64,000 nt of DNA, from the NCBI GenBank assembly GCA_002633025.1, contig NMRB01000334.1, positions 234,247 to 298,246 on the forward strand, written 5' to 3'. Under the pieces are notes generated by a model that saw nothing but the letters and a program-made list of their open reading frames with translations, did no database searches and was not told the DNA's origin. The DNA comes from Notospermus geniculatus (taxonomy: Eukaryota > Nemertea > Pilidiophora > Heteronemertea > Lineidae). Made by a program: the position numbers and the translations under genes. This document shows positions 1 through 12,720 of the stretch, piece by piece. Every line of letters starts with the position of its first letter. Position 1 is the first letter of the stretch.

Positions 1-119
1 TACTGTTCGCCTGTGAATGGAATGGTAGTTGTAATTTAATCCTGACACATGGTTTTGGATGACAAAGGTTGGAGTAGGCCTACATGTAGTAATCTTGGCC
101 GACGAAATTGTACTCAAGT

Positions 120-725
120 CCTTGGCCGATCAGCACCTTCTCGTTAGAGCTTTTTGTGATTTTGAATAACCTGAAGATCGTCCTTCGCACCATCTTTGTC
201 AGCATTTTACGCCCTACGTCATGTAAAATAGAAATCTGGAACTTGACTACTCTATATACCCTATTTGGCGGATCAGGGCCCATGTTCCCGAAGTCCTCGT
301 TAGGGTAAAGATGTCGTTAAAACTGGAAAAATGCATAGCGTAACGACATCGTTAACCTTACGACGGCTTCGGGAACATGGGTCCTGCACCGTTGGTTTTG
401 AACAGCTATGGTTGCTCATCCTTCGCACCATCTTCGTCAGCAATTACGCTCTACCTCATGTAAAAGCCTGGAACTTGGCTTTTCTATACCGTCCTTGGGC
501 GACGGGCACCTTTTGGTTTTGAATAACCAATAACTCGTCCTTCGCACCATTTTCGTCAGCATTTACGCCCTACCTCATGTAAAAGCCTAGAACTTGGGTC
601 TTCTATCCGTCCAGGTCCTTGGGCGATGAGCACCTTTTGGTTTTGAATAGCCAAACTCGTCCTTCGCACCATCTATCTTCATCAGCATTTACGCCCTACG
701 TCTCGTAAAAGCCTGAACTTGCTGG
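120..725. repeat. Degenerate tandem repeat, unit about 125 bp, four copies
   Basis: The same phrases recur in the same order four times: a stretch containing 'cttcgcaccatcttcgtcag', then a 'catttacgccctac' block, then 'catgtaaaagcctggaactt', then 'gggcgatgagcaccttttgg'. Approximate starts are 130, 385, 500 and 620. The short open frames across it are by-products of the repeat; no gene is seen. Confidence 0.75.
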
Positions 726-2185
726 CAGGTTCAATTTTAGGAACTTCCTTATCACTGCGGAATTGTCGGAGAGTTGGGAACGGCACTCTCTTCAAATGCG
801 GCAAAGTCACCTAGACAACGCTTCAGGCAAAAAGTAAAGCCAGCTATAGATTCACACGGCCAACTTCTAAGACTCGCACCACATCACGCCACCAGGGGAA
901 GAACAATAATAAATGACAATGCCGTCAGGCAGACAACATGTAAGGGAAATTGATGAGCTCCTCCCCTACGAGTGTCGGCCATGTAGTTCTGATTGCGAGT
1001 GATAAACTGTCAATATCACCTCTTGCTAACCCCAAGGACGTAGGTGACAGGAATTTGTAATAGGCTTTGCGCATGGCTGGAGTTAAGCAGGGAGAGCGGG
1101 CAAACAAACGAGAACCGATTTCTTGTGACATTTATTGGCTTATAACGGCGTAAAAATGAATGTTTCCAACATTCTGCGCAGGTGGTGACCGGAGGCCAGA
1201 ACCTAAATTGACGTGTGAGAATCAACATGAGGAGAAAAACGAGCCTTTTGCATCAGGTGATTACACATTTAACCCTCAAGTCGATCAGATTCGAAAGATC
1301 AGCTTGTGCCAGAGGCCCCTTCGGTAAATCGTTCACCGAATGTAAAAGTGTACCTGTGCAGTGAGGCGCCAAAAAATTGGTTACAGTTTCTCGTAAATTG
1401 CCGACTGTGGAGCCCGAGGGACAATGTACTCCTGGCAAGCAGTCGGTGACCATCTCCACTGGTAGTTTAAATGTACCAATTGGCTTTTGCTATGGGTTAA
1501 GGTGAGACGAGCTTCGCATCATGGGAGGAGTGGTAAAAAGTGTTAAAAGCTTCATGTTGGAAAGATAAAAGGCGCAAGTTCCCTATGACATCCAGGCACT
1601 TAGCTACCAGAGACAGCGAAGCAAAAAACGTGCCTGTATGTAGGATCAAAGTTATCCCGAACTTGTCAAACTCTTATGTCACGATCGTGGAAAGAACATT
1701 ACACCTCGTTATCTGTGACTTCACGTCGTGAGACACGGCACGGAAATCCGGTCTGATTTAAAAAACCCTCATTACAGACATGTCACTTTGAAATGTCGCG
1801 GTAGGTGCACCGGTGCCTGTGGTAGATCGCGACCGTGCCATCTAAAAGTAATTAGAGAGGATTCCCATTTGAGAAATCGATAATCCCGAAGAACAGCCCA
1901 GCCGTGAAGTATTTAATCACCTGTTACAGTCGAATTTGGTTAGCTGTACAAACGAAGTAGCCACTAGTCGCCGCGAGGGAGAAGTGCAGAAGACAGGTTT
2001 AGATTGTTCGCCTTGGGCAAATCGAAACTTTAATGGGAGGGAGATGGGGAATATGGAAGGAGATATATCGAGAGTGGCAGCATTAGGTATCTTAATGATT
2101 TCGATTTCGGAAAAAGTTCGGGCGGATGAAGAAGGCTGACGAGATTTGATGTGGAGAGAGATGTTGTCGGTGTACTCACCTGATG
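726..2185. other. No gene recognised
   Basis: Only short open frames (up to about 70 codons) with no recognisable protein signature and no consistent splice-linked coding. I see no RNA gene or complete repeat here. Confidence 0.5.
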
Positions 2186-2189
2186 TTTC

Positions 2190-2900
2190 CAGGGAAGGGC
2201 GTAGAGCCTGGGAAAGGTAGGCGTAGGTGGGCGTAGAGACTGCTCTTGACGGATCGGGGGAAGGGCGAAGCCTAGAAAGAATTAATACTGGAGTGTTGAT
2301 GGATCGGGGAATGGTGTACTCATTCACGTGCTTTGCAACTGGGTTGCGTTGCAACTGGGCACTAGATCGCCGTAGTGGACTCGCCAGACGTGATTTCCAC
2401 CAATGGCGAAGATGTGGTCAATTTCAGTCGGCAATCGGTCGGCGACCGGTATCAGTTCCTTGCGATCGTATTCAATCGCAGGTAGCAGGTTGCAAAGCAA
2501 GTCGCAACGCAGAAAATCAGCAGTGGATTCCTACATGTAGCTTAGGAAATGACGTAGCAAAAGTGGGAACGGGATGTATAGACCGGTCTCCTGAAGAATC
2601 CGGGGAATGGGGTAGCCTGGGACAGGATGTAGACGACTGGTCTTTTGATGCATAGGGGGAAGGGTGCAGCCTCGGAGAGAGATGTAGCTTGATCAAGAGA
2701 CCAGTCTCCTGATGAATCGGGGGAATGGTAATGCCTTGGAAATGGGTAGCCTGCACGTCTCCTAATGGATCGCGGGGAGGGCGTATCCGAGGAACAGGTG
2801 TAGACAGTCATTTTAAGAATCGGGGAAAAGGGCGGAGCCTCCATTAATGGACCGGGGAAGGGTGCAGCCTGGTCTCTTAATGGATTGGGGAAAGGTGTAT
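2190..2900. repeat. GC-rich minisatellite, unit about 35-40 bp
   Basis: A degenerate unit built from 'tgatgaatcgggggaatgg' and 'gtagcctgg' blocks recurs many times (for example near 2245, 2590, 2640, 2710, 2765, 2815, 2845 and 2875). It is interrupted by a MITE-like block at about 2329-2516. A similar array recurs at 10161-10440 at the start of the second duplicated copy. Confidence 0.7.
2329..2516 (+). mobile_element. MITE-like repeat, copy 1 (second copy at 33914-34100)
   Basis: Near-identical to 33914-34100 across blocks such as 'gatttccaccaatggcgaag' and 'gtatcagttccttgcga', and both end in 'gcaaagcaagtcgcaacgca'. The 5' terminus is rearranged here, with 'gctttgcaactggg' occurring twice. 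No coding capacity, so a non-autonomous element is inferred. Confidence 0.7.
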
Positions 2901-3899
2901 CCAGGATGCGAGTTCCTTGCGAAAGGGAGATACGAACTCTGGAATCCGTCTCCGGAGGCCAGCACTTAATTCATCACATCATCTCCATACTCTCTACCCA
3001 CGTGAATCAGTCTTGTCTGATATGAAAGTCACGTCACGAGAATATTCGGTCGGGAAGCACGATGATAACCCTTGAGCTGTTCAGAAGTCAGGTATTTGAA
3101 TCTCCTATGAAGCCTCTTGGATAATTACAGGTCCCCTTATTAAATCATCTTCCTCGTCGTCAATAGGTCTTTGACCTGCAAGTACTGAGAGGTGGCTACG
3201 TGTCTGTATAGTAAATTAGATTTGCAGTTAATGTGTTCCTGTGAAACACTGTATGATAATTGATGCAACATCATTAAATGCACCGCCGAGCACATTGGAT
3301 GAAGGTGACCGTCGGTAAAAACCATCGTCCAACATCTCAAAGTTCCCTACTCCAATTTTTCTTTCCACTCTCTTGTGGTAAATGTAAAACAAGGAGTGGG
3401 ACATTATTTGAGAGTCTACAGAATGTTCAGATCATCTTACACGTCCTTTTGGTCATTAGGCTGAAATTTTTACGGGTGGGTCAATAACAAGATGGATGTT
3501 CTCTTGTACATTGCCTACACACAAGAAGATGATTATGAGCTGGCACATCAAACGTTGAATCCCGTGATGCCTTCGATCCACGGAGTTAATCATTTGACCT
3601 GGGACACTGGGAAAATAACGTGATGCTTCATGATCTGTAACGAGCTCTTAGGACGACACTGGATGGTATCAGATGCTGTGATATGGGGCAATCACCATCC
3701 TTTTCATTATCCCGCGGTCAGAAATGGCAGCTTAATTAGAGGAGATCATGAATTATCTGGGAAAAATACCCCAAGCAGAATATTTACTTTCCGGGGTGCC
3801 TTGACGGTTCTAACCTGGGACGGAGTCGATTCAGGTCAATGTATGATTTACCTGTCACGTGACACTTAAGGCGTACTCGAACGCCCTGATTGGCCTCTT

Positions 3900-4185
3900 C
3901 CTGTGAGATGCGTTCTTGTTCTAATGGCTTACCACGGTGGTGTATAGTGGTTCGGGTCTCCGACTAGCGGTCTGAGGGTCCAGGGTTCGAATCCCACTGG
4001 GCGTGAGACTTTGGGCAAGTCTCTTTGCCTCACTGGCCTCTCTCCACCCAGGTGTATGAATGGGTACCGCGGGCGGAAATGCTCGGATTGTAGCGCTGAA
4101 TGAGCATCTGAGTTCTACTGAAAGGTTTCAGGATACACTGGGGTTAAAGTGTAAAGTCGGATGACACCTCTGCCGTTGTTGATAT
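3900..4185 (+). mobile_element. tRNA-derived SINE, copy 1
   Basis: The tRNA-like head carries an A-box-like 'tagtggttcgggtctccga' and a B box 'gggttcgaatcccactgggc'. It is followed by a tail with 'gggcaagtctctttgcctca' and 'caggtgtatgaatgggtacc', a central-tail type that recurs in invertebrate SINEs. It does not fold as a complete functional tRNA. The homologous copy in the second duplicate is at about 11430-11730. Confidence 0.75.
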
Positions 4186-6311
4186 CACCCAAACTTTAAC
4201 TTTTTAAAACTTTTAATCCGACGTCCTCAGCAGCATGAACAACGAGAAAGGAATCTCGCTTTCTCTTCCAGACCTCACTATTTTTGAAAATGCAGCTTAA
4301 TGGTCGCCCCCTGGAGGGCAACATCAACAGGTTGTGAAAAAATCCAATAAGTCTTGCCATCACCGTCCGCATTTGTCGCTGATTTACCCTCGTAGATTGC
4401 ACTCAATGGTCTCATTTCCTAGTTTTCACATGTATCGTCCGCCTCATACGAATGGTAATTCGTACAGAATTGTCTCCAACAACATCCTGCAGGCAATCAT
4501 ACTCCTAAATGGCTAGCGCGCGTCGCGTAGATGACCCAAAACCATGCTGCTTTGGATGCTTGCAATAATGGAAAATGCCAGTGGGAGGAACGATTGAATA
4601 TATTCATTCTATATTGCCTCCTCGGCTGAAGATGGACCCATCAGCTGGGCTTATCAAATAATATGGCAATAGGTATAATCGAAGGGAAGGTAGCTACGTA
4701 CGCAGAGAAACGTTAGGGTGAAGTGGGTGGTGGCGAGTGCGGTAGGCTTCGAAACAAAGCGAGTAATTTACCTCATGCTGTTGTTCCAACCGGCCACCTG
4801 GTGTGGTGTTCATTGCGTTGACAAGTACATGTAATACACCAACATTACATGTGTCCAATCTATGCATTTGACGCGTTGACTTCGGTCATATTGCTGTACA
4901 ATAGCCGTTTCATCATCCGTTCCTGCCATTACGTTTGACATTCATTGTCGTAAAGGAAGCCCTGTCAACGCCCTTGTAAAGTCTGTCGTGGGGAGTGGTA
5001 TCAATCAGCTTTGATGTTCATTGCGAGTTTGTCAATCAAGGAAGCATGGATTCATCAACCGCAGCTTGGTGCGCGTTGGGGAATGGAGACCTAACGAGAT
5101 ATACAAATAATGTGAAGTGCATTCCCCCTTAATGATACACCAAAATCGCAGTTGTAAGGTCAAAGAGGTCTAGTTGGCATTGCCGGGGTCCAGCTTCTTC
5201 TGGTGGTGAAGGACGTCTGCATTGCTGACCATGCACACAGCTGGCTGTTGATATCTCGGGGTTCGACGTTCGAATCACTTCTATGTTAAGTCCATTGACT
5301 GTTTCCACCGCAGTTCGACAGTTCGATCTGATTGGGTTTTCTGGGCATGATCGCCCTTCTGTAACACCAAATTAGTTTCACTTGGTTTCTGCGAAGTCTG
5401 GTGACGTCTCTGGCAGTCAGTCAGTGGCGAAAAGAATGCAGCCTTATTAGCCCGGCATTGCCAGTGGGGCTTGTTCAAGTGACAAAGTGTTGACTGCTGA
5501 GACCGAGAACTATCTGAATACAACGGTAGTGATTATGCAAGTCATACACAAGAGACACCGATGGTTTATTCATATTAGCTGATATGCAACGCCAAAAGAA
5601 GTAACTCGAGTGATGTACGTTCATGGATGTGCAAAGAAGCGTTGATTGCCTTGTGCCAAGCGACGCAGGAAGAATCAGCGAAGAGCTGCCCGTCACCTTA
5701 CTTTTTCACGCTAAACGAACGAGTACATGTATAGAAATCGCTGTCATTATTCTTATTCCCCGGCCATTAGTCCACCTGTGTGTTAGGTGATATGCGATGC
5801 GTCAGCAACTGACGATCGTCTTTGTAACTCTGTTATAGATAACGTATCAGAAAAAAACTAAGGAGATTACACGAAGTATCGGCCTCATGGGATATTCCAT
5901 GTCCTTCAACAAGGCATTAGCAAGAACAATGTTGGAAAACATTGAGGGTGGCATTGTAGAAAAATACTATTTATTCACGACATTACTAATTTTGAGGAAA
6001 AAAGATGCACTATTTTGAAACGTGAAGAGTTTGAGTTAGAAGGGCGGAGAGAAGTGTTTACATGTTATATTGGAATCGATACGTGCAAAATGATAATGCT
6101 GGAGGGGACAACTTCGATGTCATTCATCTATGAGTGATATTTAAATGTAGGAAAAAGTACTAAAAATACAATCCATTGATTCAATATGTTACGATGGAAA
6201 GTTCACGCTAAACATGCTCCTCCCCATATTCAAGGGTACTGTTGTAACTTTTTTACGGCGATTTGATTTGAAGTGTTTTAATCTGTACCTTTTATCAATA
6301 CCACAAAATAC

Positions 6312-6390
6312 ATACATGTATTGATAAAATACATGTATTGATAAAATACATGTATTGATAAAATACATGTATTGATAAAAAATACATGTA
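6312..6390. repeat. 17-bp tandem repeat, four units
   Basis: The unit 'tacatgtattgataaaa' occurs four times in a row here, against three in the equivalent position at about 13955-14003. Confidence 0.85.
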
Positions 6391-7294
6391 CAGTCTTTCA
6401 AATAAGTAAATGGACAGCGTGTTTTTCAAATATCTCCGAGATAAAACAAGATAATTGAATGCGGTTTTCAACATAGTGTGGTATACTTACCTGGTCATGT
6501 ATTTCATGTATTTGGGTCTACCTAATTTTAAGCCTTTGTTATGTAACAGGCTATTTAAAAAAGGTCCAGGAATTAACTTTTTTATTTCTAATTTTTTTCA
6601 ACAGATTTGGCACTGATATGATCAGGTGATTGACATGAAAGACTCTTTGCCAAAAAAATCGGTGAAATCTGCTGTCTTTTTCGTGATATCTCAAAATATC
6701 AAAATTTGAGATTTTTGATATTTTGATATATTGAATATTGTTTTGCTGTTATTCGCTGCCAGACATGATAACAAGATGGCTACGAAATTTTCCACGTGTT
6801 TCCATCAACGAATCAGCAGAAAATATTATGTGAAATCTGGAGGCTGAATAAAGAGGCTGAATATCATGACATTTAAGTGAAAAAAGGATTCAAAAATTGC
6901 ATAAATAATCACGAGGGAATGAATGCTACCAAATGACTTTAAAAAATGATCGAATATATCAAAATTTCAAAAATCTCAAATTTTGATATTTTGAGATATT
7001 ACGAAAACGGAAAAACATTTTCAATATTTTTTTGCGCAAAAACTCTTATTATCAATCACCTCATCACAACACTTTGAATTCTGCTGAAAAAAACTTGAAA
7101 TAAAAAAGTTGATTTCTGGACCTTTTTTAAATTGCCTGTTACATAACAAAGGGTTAAAATTAGGTTGACCCAAATACATGAGATATATCACCAAGTAACT
7201 ATACCACATTATGTTGAAAACCGCATCCAATTATCTTGTTTTATCTCGACGATATTTGAAAAACACGCTGTCCATTTACTTATTTGAAAGACTG
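6391..7294. mobile_element. 904-bp foldback element with CAGT termini and TA target site
   Basis: The termini are 'CAGTCTTTCAAATAAGTAAA' and its exact reverse complement ending 'GAAAGACTG', flanked by TA on both sides. The arms extend about 345 bp each (6391-6738 and 6950-7294), with a non-palindromic spacer. There is no open reading frame of a transposase. The equivalent site in copy 2 of the duplication (about 14006-14018) is empty. CAGT ends plus TA duplication are typical of Tc1/mariner-type non-autonomous elements. Confidence 0.85.
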
Positions 7295-7638
7295 TACATG
7301 TATATGGAAGAAAGTGACGCACGAGTATGTGTGTGCTTTCAAGCTTCCATGCATGTTACTGTACTCAAAATGCTACATGTATCTAGTGCATATTTTTACT
7401 TTTAACTTCTGCAATGGATCAGATATTACTAAAATCGGTCCATCTGCTGTCATGCGTGATGCTTTCAATGAGTGACAGCAGTCACCGAGGCTGGCCGAAG
7501 ATGATTCGACTGGAACCTAAAGCCTACGGGAAATCAACTACAGGGTAAACTGTAGCCTGGGGTTGATCAAGGGGTATGTCCTTAAATTCTACGCACGCCA
7601 TTGTTCAACTTAGTACAATGCATAGCTTGCCTCTTTTA

Positions 7639-7789
7639 TGCCCGCTGTACACGATCAAATTTTTCATCCAATTTTCTGAATATGCTCAATCAAGGCCTAC
7701 ATGCGGGTTTCTACATTGAAGCCCCAATAGGCCCGGAATCTGAATTTCCAAAAAGAATGGATGAAAAATTTGATCTTGTACAGCGGGCA
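7639..7789. mobile_element. 151-bp MITE with TTA target duplication (PIF/Harbinger-like)
   Basis: The termini are 'TGCCCGCTGTACACGATCAA' and the reverse complement of 'GATCTTGTACAGCGGGCA'. It is flanked by TTA at 7636-7638 and 7790-7792. Copy 2 of the duplication has the unoccupied site with a single TTA at 14341-14343. Relatives with the shared core 'atggatgaaaaatttgat' lie at 29545-29696, 39040-39155 and about 26548-26582. Confidence 0.85.
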
Positions 7790-9920
7790 TTACACAGCCA
7801 GCGGTTTTCGTGACCGACCTCTGAAAGTGAACACTACGCTATGGTACCAGCGGAAAACAACTGAGAAACAACTGGCACCTATTATCTATTCACATCACAC
7901 TTGTAATTTACACTGTCACCACTTTCTAATCTAATTTTCATTCGTTGAAGGCATCCGCCTTTGAATTCCAATTCACTCGCTGCTGCGACTCCACGAGTGT
8001 AGATCCCATCAAAGTAATCGCATTTAAAGGCATTACCGTCTTTGTCATTCCCAGGAAGCGGTGAGCCTAGTGTGCTCTGACGTACTTAACATCTGCTAAA
8101 TGATTACTTTCATGGCATCTTTGAACATTAAGGGCGTTGTTCAGTTCGTAGAGAAATGACAGGAATAGAAATAAGGAAGGGTTAATATAAAAAGCATAAT
8201 CTGTAGTCATTTCACTTACAGTGTCCCCAGGGACGAACTGTAAATGGAAACATGCCTAAAGCGAAGGCAGACGTGAACAATACAGCGCGCCAAAATAGTA
8301 TGAATAATGCAATTTGCCGAAGCTGTGTTCAAATGCGTATATACTTTTAAAAAGTTCACCTGGAAGTCGCGGGCACTTTTCCCAAAACAACATTTTTTCC
8401 CGTATATTAAATGAGATATTGATATTCAATGTAATCTCCATCTTAATAACTTTGGCACAAAAAATCATATGCCATTAAAAAATTCCATGTTACCCGAAGC
8501 ACGTAATTGCATGGTCATAGTGTTTGGCAGTGTAATGTTCTGCGGTGGGTATAGCAGTCATACAAAAACGTTCACGTCACCTCCTATATTGGCAAGTTAG
8601 TTCTGCAGTAATACCGCATCTTTTTCATACAAACAATACATGTACCGTACCACGATAAAAAATTAATAAAGACGTAATGCATTTGCAGCGGACTGACAGC
8701 TTGATTATTACAAACAATACAACGTTGACAGTAACACACCCATAGAAATCAATTGGGAAGCCACAACTGGCAACAAGTGGATTTTATCAGGCTTGTAGTT
8801 GTGGTATTAATTGTTCTATCTGGTTCTCACAAGAAGAGCTTGAGAATTTTCGATGGTGTTTTGGGAATTCCGCTTAAAAATTTAATGCAGACGGCGATTT
8901 CACCTTGTGAAGTATGCCGAGTGCACTGCACTTTTTCCAGGTTTCCAGCATTCACGAACAAGTTTCAGATCTACGCGATGAGAGAGAATACATGTAAAGT
9001 ACTTTTCAGAATGTCCAGTCATTTTTGCACTCACTTCACCTTGCAATGGAACCTAACTACAAACCACAAATTGGCCAGTTACGTGTGGATGCCGATTGAC
9101 GGTTGACCGACTTCTAATAGGACCTTGATCAGGTCTCTACTCTGAATCAAGATAATCCTGCAATCATGCACACCTAACTGGCCCATTTGTGGTTTGTGGT
9201 TAGGTTCCATTGCAAGGTAAAGTGAGTGCAAAAATGACTGGATATTCTGGAAAGTACTTTACATGTATACCCAGGACAACGATGTGGATCTAATTTAGAA
9301 GATCGGCAAAGAAAAAATAGCAATCCTAGGAAAAATGTAGTCCCTGCGAGACGCCCTGACAAGGCCCACTTCTGCATGCATGTGCCATAGGGAAATCGCA
9401 ATGTCCTGTTACCATCATGTCGATCGTGAAAGCCCCCTGGAATGAGGCGATGCTACACGCCCCTGGTACGATCGAACTGGCCATATATGATTGTTTATCA
9501 TCCATTAGAGGAGTCGTAATGACTGTTTGTGTTGGAGAACACTTTGTAAATAGCGTTTTCCATCCATTAACCGGTAAAATAGTCCGTGATGCGAAGTGAA
9601 TAATGGCCGATTCTGCAATGATGTACAAATATGGTCAGCCATCCATTCGTCGGTGGACACTTCACCAGCCTCCATAAGAACAGTCACGTCTGCCCTGAGA
9701 CACGTAGCCTACCTGTATTAAGTTGACTTTCACAATTCCGATCATCAGAAGCAACTCCATGTCTATGTGCAACGTTTGCACGTACCTACAGACATATGTA
9801 TATGAATAAACCCAATACTTGGTTGACCACGGTAATGTATTACCCATTACATAATACAATCAAACCCTGATTTGGTTTTCTGGGCATGTTCGTCCTTCTG
9901 CTAATGCCTTGCTATGTAGA

Positions 9921-10160
9921 TCAGGGTCGGATCCAGGGTCGACAGAAAGGGGGGCGTAGCTCGACGGAGGTGGAGAGCACCGAGAGCGCGAAGCGGAAAC
10001 GGGGGGTCTGGGGGTCCTCGCCCAGAAAAATTTGACAATTTAAGTGCTTTTAGATGCATTTTCCTGGCATCTGAGAGCAAAAAACTCGAAATTTTATGTG
10101 ATTGAAGTTTTCTTGCTAAAAAAAATCACTGGTCTGCCAAAAATAGGGGGGGGGGGGGGG
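9921..10160. other. Junction between the two duplicated copies
   Basis: About 240 bp not shared with either copy, containing purine-rich sequence ('agagcaccgagagcgcgaag') and ending in a run of about 16 G immediately before the second copy starts. A homopolymer at a duplication junction is consistent with repeat-mediated joining or an assembly join. Confidence 0.6.
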
Positions 10161-11429
10161 GACAGGATGTAGACGACTGGTCTTTTCATGGATGGGGGAA
10201 GGGTGCAGCCTGGGGAAGAGATGTAGCCTGGTCTCTTGATGAACCGGGGGAATGGTAATGCCTTTGTAAATGTGTAGCCTCCTAATGGATCGCGGGGAGG
10301 GCGTAGGCCTATTCGAGGAACAGGTGTAGACAGTCTTTTTAAGGATCGGGGAAGGGCGGAGCCTCCATTAATGGACCGGGGAAGGGTGCAGCCTGGTCTC
10401 TTAATGGATTGGGGAAAGGTGTATCCAGGATGCGAGTTCCTTGCGAAAGGGAGATACGAACTCTGGCATCCGTCTCCGGAGGCCAGCACTTAATTCATCA
10501 CATCATCTCCATACTCTCTACCCACGTGAATCAGTCTTGTCTGATATGAAAGTCACGTCGAGAATATTCGGTCGGGAAGCACGATGATAACCCTTGAGCT
10601 GTTCAGAAGTCAGGTACTAGTATTTGAATCTCCTATGAAGCCTCTCGGATAATTACAGGTCCCCTTATTAAATCATCTTCCTCGTCGTCAATAGGTCTTT
10701 GACCTGCAAGTACTGAGGTGGCTACGTGTCTGTAGTAAATTAGATTTGCAGTTGTGTTCCTGTGAAACACTGTATCATAATTGATGAAGCGTCATTAAAT
10801 GTACCGCCGAGCACATTGGATGAAGGTGATTGTCGGTAAAAACCATCGTCCAACATCTCAAAGTTCCCTACTCCAATTTTTCTTTCCACTCTCTTGTGGT
10901 AAATGTAAAACAAGGAGTGGGACAGTATTTGAGAGTCTGCAGAATGTCCAGATCATCTTACACGTCCTTTTGGTCATTAGGCTGAAATTTTTACGGGTGG
11001 GTCAATAACAAGATGGATGTTCTCTTGTACATTGCCCACACACAAGAAGATGATTATGAGCTGGCACATCAAACGTTGAATCCCATGATGCCTTCGATCC
11101 ACGGAGTTAATCATTTGACCTGGGACACTGGGAAAATAACGTGATGCTTCATGATCTGTAACGAGCTCTTAGGACGACACTGGATGGTATCAGATGCTGT
11201 GATATGGGGTAATCACCATCCTTTTCATTATCCCGCGGTCAGAAATGGCAGCTTAATGAGAGGAGATCATGAATTATCTGGGAAAAATACCCCAAGCAGA
11301 ATATTTAGTTTCCGGGGTGCCTTGACGGTTCTAACCTGGGACGGAGTCAATGTATGATATACATGTACCTGTCACGTGACACTCAAGGCGTACTCGAACG
11401 CCCTGATTGGCCTCTTCCTGTGAGATGCG

Positions 11430-11730
11430 TTCTTGTTCTAATGACTTCGAACCACCACGGTGGTAGTGGTCCGGGTCTCCGACTAGCGGTCAGAGGGTCC
11501 AGGGTTCGAATCCCACTGGGCGTGAAAATTTGGGCAAGTCTCTTTGCCTCACTGGCCTCTCTCCACCCAGGTGTATGAATGGGTACCGCGGGCGGAAATG
11601 CTCGGATTGTAGCGCTGAATTCTGTAGCGCGAAATCTGATTGTAGCGCGAAATCTGAGTTCTACTGAAAGGTTTCAGGATACACTGGGGTTAAAGTGTAA
11701 AGTCGGATGACACCTCTGCCGTTGTTGATA
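11430..11730 (+). mobile_element. tRNA-derived SINE, copy 2
   Basis: Same element as 3900-4185, with B box 'gggttcgaatcccactgggc' and the tail 'caggtgtatgaatgggtacc'. The segment around 11620-11660 contains an extra repeat of 'tgtagcgcgaaatctga'. Confidence 0.75.
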
Positions 11731-12654
11731 TCACCCAAACTTTAACTTTTTAAAACTTTTAATCCGACGTCCTCAGCAGCATGAACAACGAGAAAGGAAC
11801 CTCGCTTTCTCTTCCAGACCTCACTGTTTTTGAAAATGCATCTTAATGGTCGCCCCCTGGAGGGCAACATCAACAGTTTGTGAAAAAATCCAATAAGTCT
11901 TGCCATCACCGTCCGCATTTGACGCTGATTTACCCTCGTAGATTGCACTCAATGGTCTCATTTCCTAGTTTTCACATGTATCGTCCGCCTCATACGAATG
12001 GTAATTCGTACAGAATTGTCTCCAACAACATCCTGCAGGCAATCATACTCCTAAATGGCTAGAGCGCGTCGCGTAGATGACCCAAAACCATGCTGCTTTG
12101 GATGCTTGCAATAATGGAAAATGCCAGTGGGAGGAACGATTGAATATATTCATTCTATATTGCCTCCTCGGCTGAAGATGGACCCATCAGCTGGGCTTAT
12201 CAAATAATATGGCAACAGGTATAATCGAAGGGAAGGTAGCTACGTACGCAGAGAAACGTTGGGGTGAAGTGGGTGGTGGCGAGTGCGGCAGGCTTCGAAA
12301 CAAAGCGAGTAATTTACCTCATGCTGTTGTTCCAACCGGCCACCTGGTGTGGTGTTCATTGCGTTGACAAGTACATGTAATACACCAACATTACATGTGT
12401 CCAATCTATGCATTTGACGCGTTGACTTCGGTCATATTGCTGTACAATAGCCGTTTCATCATCCGTTCCTGCCATTACGTTTGACATTCATTGTCGTAAA
12501 GGAAGCCCTGTCAACGCCCTTGTAAAGTCTGTCGTGGGGAGTGGTATCAATCAGCTTTGATGTTCATTGGGAGTTTGTCAATGAAGGAAGCATGGATTCA
12601 ATCGTAGCTATAGCTTGGTGCGCGTGGAGAATGGAGACCTAACGAGACATACAA

Positions 12655-12720
12655 ACAATGACCTGCCGCTTGCTAAGCGAACGTGATAACCACTAGGCTA
12701 TCAGGGCTCCTCTTGAATTA
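12655..12720 (-). repeat. tRNA-like fragment
   Basis: The reverse complement reads 'gagccctgatagcctagtgg' followed by 'ttatcacgttcgcttagcaa', resembling the D-arm/A-box and anticodon arm of a tRNA. There is no clear T-arm, so a SINE head or tRNA relic is more likely than a functional gene. It is absent from copy 1 at the homologous position (about 5115). Confidence 0.45.

Larger units (their letters stand above)
2621..9920. repeat. Large direct tandem duplication, copy 1 (7.3 kb)
   Basis: Collinear with 10161-16465 from 'gacaggatgtagacgactgg' to 'ctaatgccttgctatgtaga'. Long stretches look almost identical by eye (for example about 7900-9650 against 14450-16200). Copy 1 is about 1 kb longer, mainly because of a 904-bp inverted-repeat element at 6391-7294 and a 151-bp MITE at 7639-7789, both absent from copy 2. 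Copy 1 also has one extra unit of a 17-bp tandem repeat. No protein gene was recognised in either copy; the conserved 100-117-codon frames (for example 8753-9106) show no family signature. It may be a real recent duplication or two haplotypes joined by assembly. Confidence 0.9.

Noticed and set aside
3940-4010. Possible tRNA gene with GGTTCGAATCC B box
   Set aside because: No proper acceptor stem, and it is followed by a typical SINE tail; the same unit recurs at 11430.
8753-9106. 117-codon plus-strand frame conserved exactly in the duplicate (15306-15659)
   Set aside because: Conservation is explained by the recent duplication of the whole region. The sequence has no domain signature and includes part of a local inverted repeat (9000-9260).
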